Below, piece after piece: positions 42,211 to 50,771 of a DNA stretch of 64,000 nt. This stretch comes from Streptomyces sp. NBC_00258 (lineage in GTDB: Bacteria > Actinomycetota > Actinomycetes > Streptomycetales > Streptomycetaceae). The notes below the pieces were generated by a model. That model worked only from the letters and a program-made list of their open reading frames with translations. It was not told where the DNA came from and ran no database searches. A program made the translations under genes and the position numbers. Position 1 is the stretch's first letter; each line of letters begins with the position of its first letter. The stretch lies in assembly GCF_036182465.1 (NCBI RefSeq), contig NZ_CP108081.1:4030001-4094000 (forward strand). Reading direction: 5' to 3'.

Positions 42211-43404
42211 CTACAGCCCGGCGATCGCGTTCCATCGCTTCGCGAAGTCCGTGCGTTCCTTCGACGTGATGTCGCGTGCGATCGCGAGCCGCTTGCGCAT
42301 GGCGGTGTCGGGGAAGATGAGCGGGTCCTCGGCCAGGGCGGCGGTCTCCTCGTCCTTGGCGGAGGCGAGGACGTCCTGGGCGGCCGGGACGGGGCAGACG
42401 TAGTTGACCCAGGCGGCGAGTTCGGCGGCGACGGACGGCTCGTAGTAGTGGTCGACGAGCGACTCCGCGTTCGCCTTGTGGCGGGCGAGGTTCGGGATCA
42501 TCAGGGACTCGGACCAGAGTTCGGCGCCCTCCTCCGGGACGACGAACTCGATGTCGGGGTCGTCGGCCTGGAGCTGGATCACGTCACCGCTGTACGCCTG
42601 GCAGGCCAGTACGTCGCCGCTCGACAGGTCCTTGATGTAGTCGTTGCCGGTGAAACGGCGGATGTGGTCCGCGCGGACGAGTTCCTCGACCTGGTCGCAC
42701 ATCGTGTGGAAGTCGTCCGCGGTCCACTTGGTGATGTCGACGCCGTTGCCCTGCATGAGCAGCGCGAACGCCTCGTCCAGACCGGAGAGGAGCGTGACAC
42801 GGCCCTTGAGGTCGTCCGCCCACAGGTCGGAGACGTGCCGGACCTCGCGGCCGACCCTGCGGCGGTTGTACGCGATGCCGGTGATTCCCGACTGCCACGG
42901 CACGGTGTGCCTCCGGCCCGGGTCGAAGGCCGGTGAACGCAGTTGTGGGTCCAGGTACTTGGTGACGTTGGGCTGCCTGGATCGGTCCATCTCCTGGACC
43001 CAGCCCAGGCGTACGAACCGCGCGCACATCCAGTCGCTGATCACCATCAGGTCCCGGCCCGTCTCCTGATGATTCATCAGGGAGGGGCTGATCTTCCCGA
43101 AGAACTCGTCGTTGTCGTTGATCTCCTCGGTGTACGTGACCTCGATCCCGGTGCGCTTCTCGAAGGCGTCCAGGGTGGGGCGCCTCGACTCGTTCTCGTC
43201 GTCCGTGTCGATGTAGAGGGGCCAGTTGGCCCAGGTCAGACGCTTGTCGGTGGCCGACAGGTCGCTTCTCGAACGGTCCGAGGGCGCGACGTACGCCGCG
43301 GGTACTCCGCAACCGGCGGCCAGTGCGGTGGCTGCGCCCGTGCCGAGGGTGCGCAGCAGGCTGCGGCGGGAGATTCGCGTTCTCTGGCTCGGGTTCGCTG
43401 GCAC
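42211..43404 (-). CDS. second PotD-like polyamine-binding lipoprotein
   Basis: 397 aa from GTG 43404; a TTG at 43440 has no ribosome site. Twin-arginine motif (ISRRSLLRTL) and lipobox (LAAGC). Mature part matches PotD: LTWANWPLYIDTDDENESRRPTLDAFEKRTGIEVTYTEEIND with GRDLMVISDWMCARFVRLGWVQE, and it shares FTGNDY and VDHYYEP with the PotD at 29141. There is no permease or ATPase gene beside it, so it may share PotABC or another transporter. It is near the second aldehyde dehydrogenase / Lrp / aminotransferase set. Confidence 0.9.
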   Translation of the reverse strand: MPANPSQRTRISRRSLLRTLGTGAATALAAGCGVPAAYVAPSDRSRSDLSATDKRLTWANWPLYIDTDDENESRRPTLDAFEKRTGIEVTYTEEINDNDEFFGKISPSLMNHQETGRDLMVISDWMCARFVRLGWVQEMDRSRQPNVTKYLDPQLRSPAFDPGRRHTVPWQSGITGIAYNRRRVGREVRHVSDLWADDLKGRVTLLSGLDEAFALLMQGNGVDITKWTADDFHTMCDQVEELVRADHIRRFTGNDYIKDLSSGDVLACQAYSGDVIQLQADDPDIEFVVPEEGAELWSESLMIPNLARHKANAESLVDHYYEPSVAAELAAWVNYVCPVPAAQDVLASAKDEETAALAEDPLIFPDTAMRKRLAIARDITSKERTDFAKRWNAIAGL

Positions 43405-43507
43405 GTGGGCAGCATCCCGCTTGCCCTGCCGGGCGGGCAATGGACGCTGCGTCGAGCCGTCCGGCTGGGGTGCGACACACTGTCGCCCCCGCCGGACGGG
43501 CTAATAG

Positions 43508-44773
43508 TCAGCCCCTCCGGCGTTTGAGGAGCGGGGGTTCGGGGGCTGGCCCCCGAGTAGTGACGGGAATGGGTAGGGGCGGCGGGGGCGGAAACACCAC
43601 CTCGACCCACAACCCACCCTCCCCCCGAGCCCGCGCCTCCACCACACCCCCGTGCGCCGCGGCGATCGCCGCCACGATCGACAGCCCCAGCCCGGAACCC
43701 TCGCGGGCCCGGGCCCGCACCCGCTCGACCCCCAGCCTCCGAAACGGTTCGAACAGGACGCCCACCTGATCCGACGGCACCACAGGCCCACTGTTCACGA
43801 CCCGCAGGGAGGCCCGCCCATCGACGACCCCGGTCCAGACGGAGACCCAACCACCCTCCCCCGACGGCACGTTGTGGCGCACGGCGTTCTCGACGAGGTT
43901 GCTCACCAGCCGCCCGATCAGCTGCGGGTCCCCGACGAGCGCCGCGGGCGCGAGCTCGGCGGACACCCGGGGCCCGCCGTCGGGCAACAGCTCGGCCGCG
44001 ACCACGGACAGATCCACGAACTCCCGTTCCGGCACCCCCCGTTGGCTGAGAGCCAACGTCAACAACGCCTCGATCAACCGCTCCTGCTCCTGCCCGGCGG
44101 CCCGGACCCGAAGACAGGCGGACCGCAGGGCCTCGACACCGGCCCCGGGATCGGCGAGCGCGACATCGATGACGGCCTGCTGAAGGGTGAGCGGCGTACG
44201 CAACTCGTGCGACGCGTTGGCGACGAACCGCCGCTGCGCCTCGAAGGCGCCTTCCAGCCGGGCGAGCAGATCGTCGAACGTGTCGGCGAGGTCCTTGAGT
44301 TCGTCGGCCGGCCCGGCCACCGCGAGCCGTCGGTGCAGAGCGTCCGCGGAGATCCGCCGTACCGCCCCGGTCATGCTCCGCAGAGGCGCGAGCACCCGCC
44401 CGGCCACCAGCCACCCGAGCAGGAGCGAGGCCAACGCCATGACGCCGAGGGCGACCCCCGACTCGACGAAGAGCTGATGCAGCTGGTCGCTGCGCTGGGC
44501 GACCAGCTGCTCACGTACGTACCCCCGGACGTCGGGCACCCCTGCCCCCGGCGCAGGCACATCGGGCCTGGTCACCGACACCTGTCCGCCGCGCTCTGAC
44601 ATGAGGGTGTACGTGAGGGCCAGCAGCACCGCCCCCGCCACCACGAACAGCCCGCTGTAGACCAACGTCAGCCGCCACCGGATGCTCTGCGGTCCCCGGA
44701 TGCCCCGCAGTCTGCGCATGCTCTTCCGGCCGCGGATCCGCCACACCCCGGGGAGCCCAGGACGCTCACTCAT
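43508..44773 (-). CDS. sensor histidine kinase
   Basis: 421 aa. Two membrane helices (about 34-56 and 104-126) enclose a short extracellular loop of about 45 residues; a HAMP domain follows, then the H-box with H189 in NASHELRTPL, N-box NLVENAVRHN and G-box GSGLGLSIVAA. ATG overlaps the response regulator stop (ATGA). The last 28 codons (from about residue 394, PPPPPLPIPVTT...KRRRG) are encoded by an intergenic repeat that also lies at 15121-15180, so the tail is probably not functional. It autophosphorylates and passes phosphate to the regulator encoded upstream; its signal is unknown. Confidence 0.92.
   Translation of the reverse strand: MSERPGLPGVWRIRGRKSMRRLRGIRGPQSIRWRLTLVYSGLFVVAGAVLLALTYTLMSERGGQVSVTRPDVPAPGAGVPDVRGYVREQLVAQRSDQLHQLFVESGVALGVMALASLLLGWLVAGRVLAPLRSMTGAVRRISADALHRRLAVAGPADELKDLADTFDDLLARLEGAFEAQRRFVANASHELRTPLTLQQAVIDVALADPGAGVEALRSACLRVRAAGQEQERLIEALLTLALSQRGVPEREFVDLSVVAAELLPDGGPRVSAELAPAALVGDPQLIGRLVSNLVENAVRHNVPSGEGGWVSVWTGVVDGRASLRVVNSGPVVPSDQVGVLFEPFRRLGVERVRARAREGSGLGLSIVAAIAAAHGGVVEARARGEGGLWVEVVFPPPPPLPIPVTTRGPAPEPPLLKRRRG
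43531..43591. repeat. 60-bp repeat inside the kinase 3' end
   Basis: Nearly identical to 15121-15180 (shared core GAGTAGTGACGGGAA then GGGTAGGGGCGGCGGGGGCG). Here it is translated as the end of the histidine kinase. Confidence 0.85.
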
Positions 44774-45423
44774 ACCCGGTACCCGGCCTGCGCCACCGTC
44801 TCGATCAACGGCGGCTCTCCGAGCTTGCGCCGCAGTCGGCTGACCGTCACCTTCACGGTCTGCGTGAACGGATCGGCCGCCTCGTCCCAGGCCCGCTCCA
44901 GCAGTTCCTCGGCGGAGACCACGGCCCCACCCGCACCCATCAGCAGCTCCAGGACCGCGAACTCCTTGGGACTGAGCGGGAGTTGGCTGCCGTTGCGGGA
45001 CGCCACCCGTCGCGCGGGGTCGAGCCGCAGATCGCCGTGGACCAGAACCGGCGGCAGCGCGGGTTGGGCACGGCGCCCCAACGCCCGTATACGCGCGACG
45101 AGTTCGGTGAACGCGAACGGCTTCGGCAGATAGTCGTCGGCACCCATCCCGAGCCCCGCGACGCGGTCGGCGACCGTGCCGGACGCGGTCAGCATCAGTA
45201 CCCGCGCCCGGCTGCCCCCCTCGGCCAGGGCCCGGCAGACCCGGTCTCCGTGCAGCCCGGGCAGGTCACGGTCGAGTACGACGACGTCGTAGCCGTTGAC
45301 CGTGGCACGCTCCAGCGCCGCATGGCCGTCCAGCGCGATGTCGACGGCCATACCCTCTCTGCGCAGTCCCGCCGCGACGGTCTCGGCGAGCTCCTCGTGG
45401 TCCTCGACCACCAATACGCGCAT
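44770..45423 (-). CDS. OmpR-family response regulator
   Basis: 217 aa from ATG 45423 (GGAG six nt upstream; the ATG two codons earlier is too close to that site). Receiver domain with phosphoacceptor D51 in VVVLDRDLPG, switch Thr in MLTASG and Lys in LPKPF. The C-terminal winged helix (PKEFAVLELLM...TVKVTVSRLRRKLG) is OmpR/PhoB type. Overlaps the kinase by 4 bp. A pair of direct repeats 11 bp apart at 45481-45499 in the divergent promoter region is a likely binding site, pointing to control of the secreted protein at 45597 and of its own operon. Confidence 0.93.
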   Translation of the reverse strand: MRVLVVEDHEELAETVAAGLRREGMAVDIALDGHAALERATVNGYDVVVLDRDLPGLHGDRVCRALAEGGSRARVLMLTASGTVADRVAGLGMGADDYLPKPFAFTELVARIRALGRRAQPALPPVLVHGDLRLDPARRVASRNGSQLPLSPKEFAVLELLMGAGGAVVSAEELLERAWDEAADPFTQTVKVTVSRLRRKLGEPPLIETVAQAGYRV

Positions 45424-45480
45424 CGGCATCTCCGGCTGCGTCTCCGGCTGCTGCGAACCCTGCGGCCAGCGTGCCCGCCG

Positions 45481-45499
45481 GGCGGTAACAGGGCGGTAA
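45481..45499. promoter_or_regulatory. response-regulator binding site (direct repeat)
   Basis: GGCGGTAA-N3-GGCGGTAA, two 8-bp repeats 11 bp apart (one helical turn), the layout bound by OmpR/PhoB dimers. A related inverted copy GTAACCGCC is at 45519-45527. Lies between the divergent response regulator and secreted-protein genes. Confidence 0.7.
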
Positions 45500-45596
45500 G
45501 AGCACCCGTTCCCGTGCCGTAACCGCCCACGCGCTGAGGTGATTCGAGGAGACGCACTCCCGAGACGTACTCCAGAGACGCACCAGGAGGATCCTC

Positions 45597-46157
45597 ATGC
45601 GAAGTACGACGAAGGGGCACCGCCGGCTGGCCGCGGCCTGCGCCCTGATCACCGCCGTCACACTCGGCGGGGTGTACGCGGGCCAGGCCGTCGCGGCCGA
45701 CCCGTCCGCACCGTCGGGCGGCGGATCGTCGTCGGAACCCCCGAAGGACGACGACCCGAGCGGTTCGACCGACTGGAAACGCCAGGACGAGGCATCCCGC
45801 GAGTTCACCGAGTGCGTGCGCGACAACGGTCTGGAGGACTTCCCCGACATCGTCATCCACACGGCGGACGACGGCGACGGCGTACGCGTACGGATCGACG
45901 CGGGCGACCGGGCGAGCCGCCCCGACCCGGTCTCCAAGGAGTTCCGGAAGGCCGTGAAGGCCTGCAAGCACATCCTGGAGGACATCGGCGTCGACTTCCC
46001 GGTCCCGCCCGACGAGCCGCCCGGCAAGGGCGACCGGCCCTGGCCCCCGGACTGCGGCGGCCGCGAGGAGCACAGGAACGAGAAGGGCGACAAGAGCGAG
46101 AAGGGGGCCGACGCAGAGCAGAGCGCCGCCGGACTCGTACTCACGGGGACCGTCTGA
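45597..46157 (+). CDS. secreted small hypothetical protein
   Basis: 186 aa, with signal peptide (LAAACALITAVTLGGVYAGQAVA-A). The mature region is charged, with FTECVRDNGLEDFPDI, a 'CxRxxG-DFPD' motif seen in actinobacterial secreted proteins encoded by two-component systems and efflux operons, and a second Cys about 45 residues on (VKACKHIL). Two cysteines may form a disulphide. GGAGG lies before the ATG. Divergent from the two-component system, with the direct-repeat site between. Function not known. Confidence 0.8.
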   Translation: MRSTTKGHRRLAAACALITAVTLGGVYAGQAVAADPSAPSGGGSSSEPPKDDDPSGSTDWKRQDEASREFTECVRDNGLEDFPDIVIHTADDGDGVRVRIDAGDRASRPDPVSKEFRKAVKACKHILEDIGVDFPVPPDEPPGKGDRPWPPDCGGREEHRNEKGDKSEKGADAEQSAAGLVLTGTV

Positions 46158-46235
46158 CTCGTACTCACCCAGGCCGTCCGACACGTACTCGCCCAACCAG
46201 CCACCCGACCGAGCGACCGACACGGCACGACACGA

Positions 46236-46273
46236 CACGGCCCCGGGCGGATCAACTCCCGCCCGGGGCCGTG
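46236..46273. terminator. bidirectional intrinsic-type terminator
   Basis: Perfect 15-bp stem (CACGGCCCCGGGCGG, 46236-46250; complement 46259-46273) with an 8-nt loop between the convergent secreted-protein and aldehyde dehydrogenase genes. Confidence 0.85.
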
Positions 46274-46315
46274 CCGTTCACTCCGTCAGCCGCGAACCGT
46301 CGGCCCGCCGGCCCG

Positions 46316-47755
46316 TCAGCCCTCGATGGACGTCATCACGTGCTTGATCCGCGTGTAGTCGTCGAACCCGTACGCCGACAGGTCCTTGCCGTAGCCGGAC
46401 TTCTTGAATCCGCCGTGCGGCATCTCCGCGACCAGCGGGATGTGGGTGTTGATCCAGACGCAGCCGAAGTCGAGGACCTTGGCCATGCGCATCGCGCGCG
46501 AGTGGTCCTTGGTCCAGACGGAGGAGGCGAGGGCGTACTCGACGCCGTTCGCCCACGCGACGGCCTGTGCCTCGTCCGAGAAGGACTGGACGGTGATGAC
46601 CGGGCCGAAGACCTCGTTCTGGATGATCTCGTCGTCCTGCTTCAGCCCCGACACCACGGTCGGAGCGTAGAAGTAGCCCTTGTCGCCGACGCGGTGGCCG
46701 CCCGCCTCGACCTTGGCGTGGGCGGGCAGTCGCTCGATGAAGCCGGTGACCTGCTTGAGCTGGTTCGGGTTGTTGAGCGGCCCGTACAGCACGTCCTCGT
46801 CGTCCGGCATACCGGTCTTCGTGTCGGCGGCGGCCTTGGCGAGCGCGGCCACGAACTCGTCGTGGATGGACTCCTGGACGAGGACGCGGGTGGCGGCCGT
46901 ACAGTCCTGGCCCGCGTTGAAGAAGCCCGCGACCGAGATGTCCTCGACGGCCTTGGCCATGTCGGTGTCCTCGAAGACGACGACCGGCGCCTTGCCGCCC
47001 AGCTCCAGGTGGACCCGCTTGACGTCCTTGGCGGCGGACTCGGCGACGGAGATACCGGCGCGCACGGAGCCGGTGATCGACGCCATGGCGGGCACCGGGT
47101 GCTCGACCATCGCGCGGCCGGAGTCACGGTCGCCGCAGATGACGTTGAAGACGCCCTTGGGGACGATCGAGCCGATGATCTCGGCGATCAGGACCGTGGA
47201 GGCGGGAGTGGTGTCCGACGGCTTCAGGACGACCGTGTTGCCGGCCGCGAGCGCGGGGGCGAACTTCCACACGGCCATCATCATCGGGTAGTTCCACGGC
47301 GCGACCTGCGCGCAGACGCCGACCGGCTCGCGGCGGACGATCGAGGTCAGGCCCTCCATGTACTCACCGGACGCGCGGCCCTCCAGCATGCGCGCCGCGC
47401 CCGCGAAGAAGCGGATCTGGTCGACCATGGGCGGGATTTCCTCGGACCGGGTGAGGCCGATGGGCTTGCCGGTGTTCTCCACCTCGGCCGCGATCAGCTC
47501 CTCGGCCCGCTCCTCGAAGGCGTCCGCGATCTTGAGCAGGGCCTTCTGACGCTCGGCCGGGGTCTGGTCGCGCCAGGCCGGGAAGGCCGCGGCGGCCGCT
47601 GCCATCGCGGCGTCGACGTCGGCCCGACCGGACAGCGGCGCGGTGGCGTAGGCCTCGCCCGTCGCGGGGTTGACCACGTCGGTGGTCCGTCCATCGGCGG
47701 CATCGCGGAATTCTCCGTCGATGTAATTGCGCAGACGACGCAGCTCGGTGCTCAC
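46316..47755 (-). CDS. gamma-aminobutyraldehyde dehydrogenase
   Basis: 479 aa from GTG 47755 (GGAGGG upstream). Catalytic E251 in HLELGGKAP and C285 in NAGQDCTAATR; cofactor segment APWNYPMMMAVWKFAPALAAGN. Ends with AYGFDDYTRIKHVMTSIEG, like the enzyme at 30436-31956. Divergent from an Lrp-family regulator and its aminotransferase, so it likely oxidises the aminoaldehyde made by that transaminase from putrescine or a related diamine. The gap between the divergent genes holds a TGCG-N5-CGCA element (47845-47857) that may bind the regulator. Confidence 0.9.
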   Translation of the reverse strand: MSTELRRLRNYIDGEFRDAADGRTTDVVNPATGEAYATAPLSGRADVDAAMAAAAAAFPAWRDQTPAERQKALLKIADAFEERAEELIAAEVENTGKPIGLTRSEEIPPMVDQIRFFAGAARMLEGRASGEYMEGLTSIVRREPVGVCAQVAPWNYPMMMAVWKFAPALAAGNTVVLKPSDTTPASTVLIAEIIGSIVPKGVFNVICGDRDSGRAMVEHPVPAMASITGSVRAGISVAESAAKDVKRVHLELGGKAPVVVFEDTDMAKAVEDISVAGFFNAGQDCTAATRVLVQESIHDEFVAALAKAAADTKTGMPDDEDVLYGPLNNPNQLKQVTGFIERLPAHAKVEAGGHRVGDKGYFYAPTVVSGLKQDDEIIQNEVFGPVITVQSFSDEAQAVAWANGVEYALASSVWTKDHSRAMRMAKVLDFGCVWINTHIPLVAEMPHGGFKKSGYGKDLSAYGFDDYTRIKHVMTSIEG

Positions 47756-47918
47756 TGCCGGCCCTCCAGTCGGATGTCCAATCACTGAGACACCCACCCT
47801 AGTCCCGCGCCCCACGTTTTCAACACCCCCGATCGCCTCAGAACTGCGAAATCCGCACATGTAGGCCGCGCAGACAACGAATTTCATCAATCAACTCTTG
47901 CGGAACTGCTGATGCCTC

Positions 47919-48440
47919 ATGCACAGTGAGCACGTGTCCAGTCGCAGCGCAGAGCCAAAGGGCTCCCGAGACACCCGGTCGGGGAACACCACTCCCTCAC
48001 TGGACAGCGTCTCCCTCGCCATCATCGAGCAACTCCAGGAAGACGGCCGGAGGCCCTACGCCGCGATCGGCAAGGCCGTCGGCCTCTCCGAGGCGGCCGT
48101 GCGCCAGCGCGTCCAGAAGCTGCTCGACCAGGGCGTGATGCAGATCGTCGCCGTCACGGACCCGCTCACCGTGGGTTTCCGCAGGCAGGCGATGGTGGGC
48201 GTCAACGTCGACGGCGACCTTGAGCCCGTGGCGGACGCGCTGACCGCCATGCCGGAAGTCGAGTACGTGGTGATGACCGCGGGCTCGTTCGACATCCTCG
48301 CCGAGATCGTCTGCGAGGACGACGACCACCTGCTGGACGTCATCAACAAACGCATACGGGCCCTGCCCGGCGTGCGCTCCACCGAAAGCTTCGTCTACCT
48401 CAAGCTCAAGAAGCAGACCTACATGTGGGGAACCCGATAG
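47919..48440 (+). CDS. Lrp/AsnC family regulator, EpuRI-like
   Basis: 173 aa. N-terminal helix-turn-helix (SLDSVSLAIIEQLQEDGRRPYAAIGKAVGLSEAAVRQRVQKLLDQGV) and C-terminal RAM ligand domain (VVMTAGSFDILAEIVCEDDDHLLDVINKRIRALPGVRSTESFVYLK). No strong ribosome site; a GTG at 47934 is an alternative start. In S. coelicolor an Lrp-type regulator named EpuRI controls polyamine use and lies in the same gene neighbourhood (aldehyde dehydrogenase on one side, aminotransferase on the other). Orthology is inferred from context. Overlaps the aminotransferase by 16 bp. Confidence 0.88.
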   Translation: MHSEHVSSRSAEPKGSRDTRSGNTTPSLDSVSLAIIEQLQEDGRRPYAAIGKAVGLSEAAVRQRVQKLLDQGVMQIVAVTDPLTVGFRRQAMVGVNVDGDLEPVADALTAMPEVEYVVMTAGSFDILAEIVCEDDDHLLDVINKRIRALPGVRSTESFVYLKLKKQTYMWGTR

Positions 48441-49822
48441 CCGTGACCACCAAGGACCTCAGCCGAACCGCGTACGACCACCTGTGGATGCACTTCACCC
48501 GCATGTCCTCGTACGAGAACGCTCCCGTCCCCACGATCGTCCGTGGCGAGGGCACGTACATCTACGACGACAAGGGCAAGCGCTACCTCGACGGTCTCGC
48601 GGGGCTGTTCGTGGTCCAGGCGGGCCACGGCCGCCGGGAGCTGGCCGAGACGGCGTTCAAGCAGGCGCAGGAGCTGGCCTTCTTCCCGATCTGGTCCTAC
48701 GCCCACCCGAAGGCCGTCGAGCTCGCGGAGCGCCTCGCGAACTACGCGCCGGGCGACCTGAACAAGGTCTTCTTCACCACGGGTGGCGGCGAGGCCGTCG
48801 AGACCGCCTGGAAGCTCGCCAAGCAGTACTTCAAGCTGCAGGGCAAGCCGACCAAGTACAAGGTCATCTCCCGCGCGGTCGCCTACCACGGCACCCCGCA
48901 GGGCGCCCTGTCGATCACGGGCCTGCCCGCCCTGAAGGCACCGTTCGAGCCGCTGGTCCCCGGCGCCCACAAGGTCCCGAACACCAACATCTACCGTGCC
49001 CCCTCGTTCCTCGACCAGGGGTCCGGCGTCTCCCCCGAGGCCTTCGGCCGCTGGGCCGCCGACCAGATCGAGGAGCAGATCCTCTTCGAGGGCCCGGAGA
49101 CGGTCGCCGCGGTCTTCCTGGAGCCCGTGCAGAACGCCGGCGGCTGCTTCCCGCCGCCGCCCGGCTACTTCCAGCGCGTACGCGAGATCTGCGACCAGTA
49201 CGACGTACTGCTCGTCTCGGACGAGGTCATCTGCGCCTTCGGCCGCCTCGGCACGATGTTCGCCTGCGACAAGTTCGACTACGTACCGGACATGATCACC
49301 TGCGCCAAGGGCATGACCTCGGGCTACTCCCCGATCGGCGCGTGCATCATCTCGGACCGGCTCGCCGAGCCGTTCTACAAGGGCGACAACACCTTCCTGC
49401 ACGGCTACACCTTCGGCGGCCACCCGGTGTCGGCGGCCGTGGGTCTCGCCAACCTCGACCTGTTCGAGCGGGAGAACCTCACGCAGCACGTGCTGGACAA
49501 CGAGGGGGCGTTCCTCTCCACCCTCCAGAAGCTGCACGACCTGCCGATCGTCGGCGACGTCCGCGGCAACGGCTTCTTCTACGGCATCGAGCTCGTGAAG
49601 GACAAGGCCACCAAGGAGACCTTCACGGACGAGGAGTCGGAGCGCGTGCTCTACGGCTTCGTCTCCAAGAAGCTCTTCGAGTACGGCCTCTACTGCCGCG
49701 CCGACGACCGCGGTGACCCGGTCATCCAGCTCTCGCCGCCGCTGATCGCCGACCAGTCGACCTTCGACGAGATCGAGGGGATCGTCCGCCAGGTGCTGAC
49801 GGAGGCGTGGGCGAAGCTCTGA
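48425..49822 (+). CDS. class-III diamine/omega-amino acid aminotransferase
   Basis: 465 aa. PLP lysine K295 in ITCAKGMTSGYSPIGA, pyridine-binding D266 in VLLVSDEVICAFGRLG, and FTTGGGEAVETAWK. The AKGMTSGYSPIGA context is that of pyruvate-dependent putrescine, taurine or beta-alanine transaminases. The start at 48425 overlaps the Lrp gene; a GTG at 48443 is possible. Likely converts putrescine or a related amine to the aldehyde oxidised by the divergent dehydrogenase. The amino acceptor is not decided by sequence. Confidence 0.87.
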   Translation: MGNPIAVTTKDLSRTAYDHLWMHFTRMSSYENAPVPTIVRGEGTYIYDDKGKRYLDGLAGLFVVQAGHGRRELAETAFKQAQELAFFPIWSYAHPKAVELAERLANYAPGDLNKVFFTTGGGEAVETAWKLAKQYFKLQGKPTKYKVISRAVAYHGTPQGALSITGLPALKAPFEPLVPGAHKVPNTNIYRAPSFLDQGSGVSPEAFGRWAADQIEEQILFEGPETVAAVFLEPVQNAGGCFPPPPGYFQRVREICDQYDVLLVSDEVICAFGRLGTMFACDKFDYVPDMITCAKGMTSGYSPIGACIISDRLAEPFYKGDNTFLHGYTFGGHPVSAAVGLANLDLFERENLTQHVLDNEGAFLSTLQKLHDLPIVGDVRGNGFFYGIELVKDKATKETFTDEESERVLYGFVSKKLFEYGLYCRADDRGDPVIQLSPPLIADQSTFDEIEGIVRQVLTEAWAKL

Positions 49823-50030
49823 TCGTGACATGGCTCCGATGAGCTGAATCTGTGATCAACACCGGCCCCGGTGGCGCCCGTTCGAGTGAGAATGGGCGGC
49901 CCGGGGCCGCGTGCTGTCCGGCCTCCCGGCCCCGACTACCTAGCGTGCCCAGTGACCGATCGGCCCTGCCTTCGTTCCCCCGGAAGGGGGACTCCGCACG
50001 GCATTTCTGATCTGAACCGAGGTGTACGCC

Positions 50031-50771
50031 ATGGTGGCTCCGCCGGACAACGACGTGCTGTGGGCACGCGCCCTGCACGTCAACCACAACGGCTCGCCCG
50101 CGCTCACCGGCGTCTCGCTCGGGGTTCGCGAGGGCGAGATCCTTGCCGTCGGCGGTCCGCGCGGCAGCGGCAAGACGACCCTCCTCCAGTGCCTGTCCGG
50201 GCAGTTGCAGGCGCAACAGGGCGAGGTCTGGTTCAACAGCACGCCGGTGCACACCATGGGTCCGCTGACCCGCGAGCGGCTGCGCCGCGACCGGTTCGCC
50301 TGGATCGACCCGGCGCCGGTCCTGGTCCCTGAGCTGAACGCCTGGGAGAACGCGGCCCTGCCCCTGATGCTGCGAGGTGTCTCGCGCCGCCGCGCCAAGA
50401 CCGCCGCCCTGGAGTGGCTGGACCGCCTCGACATCGGCGGCTGCGCCCGCAAACGCCCGCACGCGCTTCTGCACGCCGAGCGACAGCGTGTGGCCATCGC
50501 CCGCGCCCTGGCCCCCGCGCCGACCGTGCTCTTCGCCGACGAGCCCACCGCCCCGCTGCACCGCGCCGACCGGGCCCATGTGCTGCGTACGCTCACGACG
50601 GCGGCCCGTTCGCACGGGATCACCGTCGTGCTGGCCACGCACGACGCGGACACCGCGGCCCTCGCCGACCGCACGGTGTCACTGCTCGACGGGCGGCGCG
50701 TGAACACCGTCCATCTGCCGCCGGTGTCCGACAGCGCGGAAGGCCGGGCCGCGTGCTCGCTCTCCGTCTAG
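50031..50771 (+). CDS. ABC transporter ATP-binding protein with degenerate motifs
   Basis: 246 aa from ATG 50031 (GAGG nine nt upstream). Overall a MacB/LolD-type ATPase: Walker A GGPRGSGKTT (41-50), Walker B PTVLFADEPT and switch His in LATHDADTAAL. The signature LSGGQ is replaced by LLHAE (146-150, followed by RQR), and the Q-loop has no Gln (IDPAPVLVPELNAWENAALPL). It may hydrolyse ATP poorly. Overlaps the permease by 19 bp. The pair would form an extrusion-type ABC system (MacB/FtsX fold) of unknown substrate. Confidence 0.85.
   Translation: MVAPPDNDVLWARALHVNHNGSPALTGVSLGVREGEILAVGGPRGSGKTTLLQCLSGQLQAQQGEVWFNSTPVHTMGPLTRERLRRDRFAWIDPAPVLVPELNAWENAALPLMLRGVSRRRAKTAALEWLDRLDIGGCARKRPHALLHAERQRVAIARALAPAPTVLFADEPTAPLHRADRAHVLRTLTTAARSHGITVVLATHDADTAALADRTVSLLDGRRVNTVHLPPVSDSAEGRAACSLSV

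Noticed and set aside
45539..47788. 749-aa plus-strand frame across the secreted-protein gene and aldehyde dehydrogenase
   Set aside because: Crosses a terminator and two real genes; no domain pattern.
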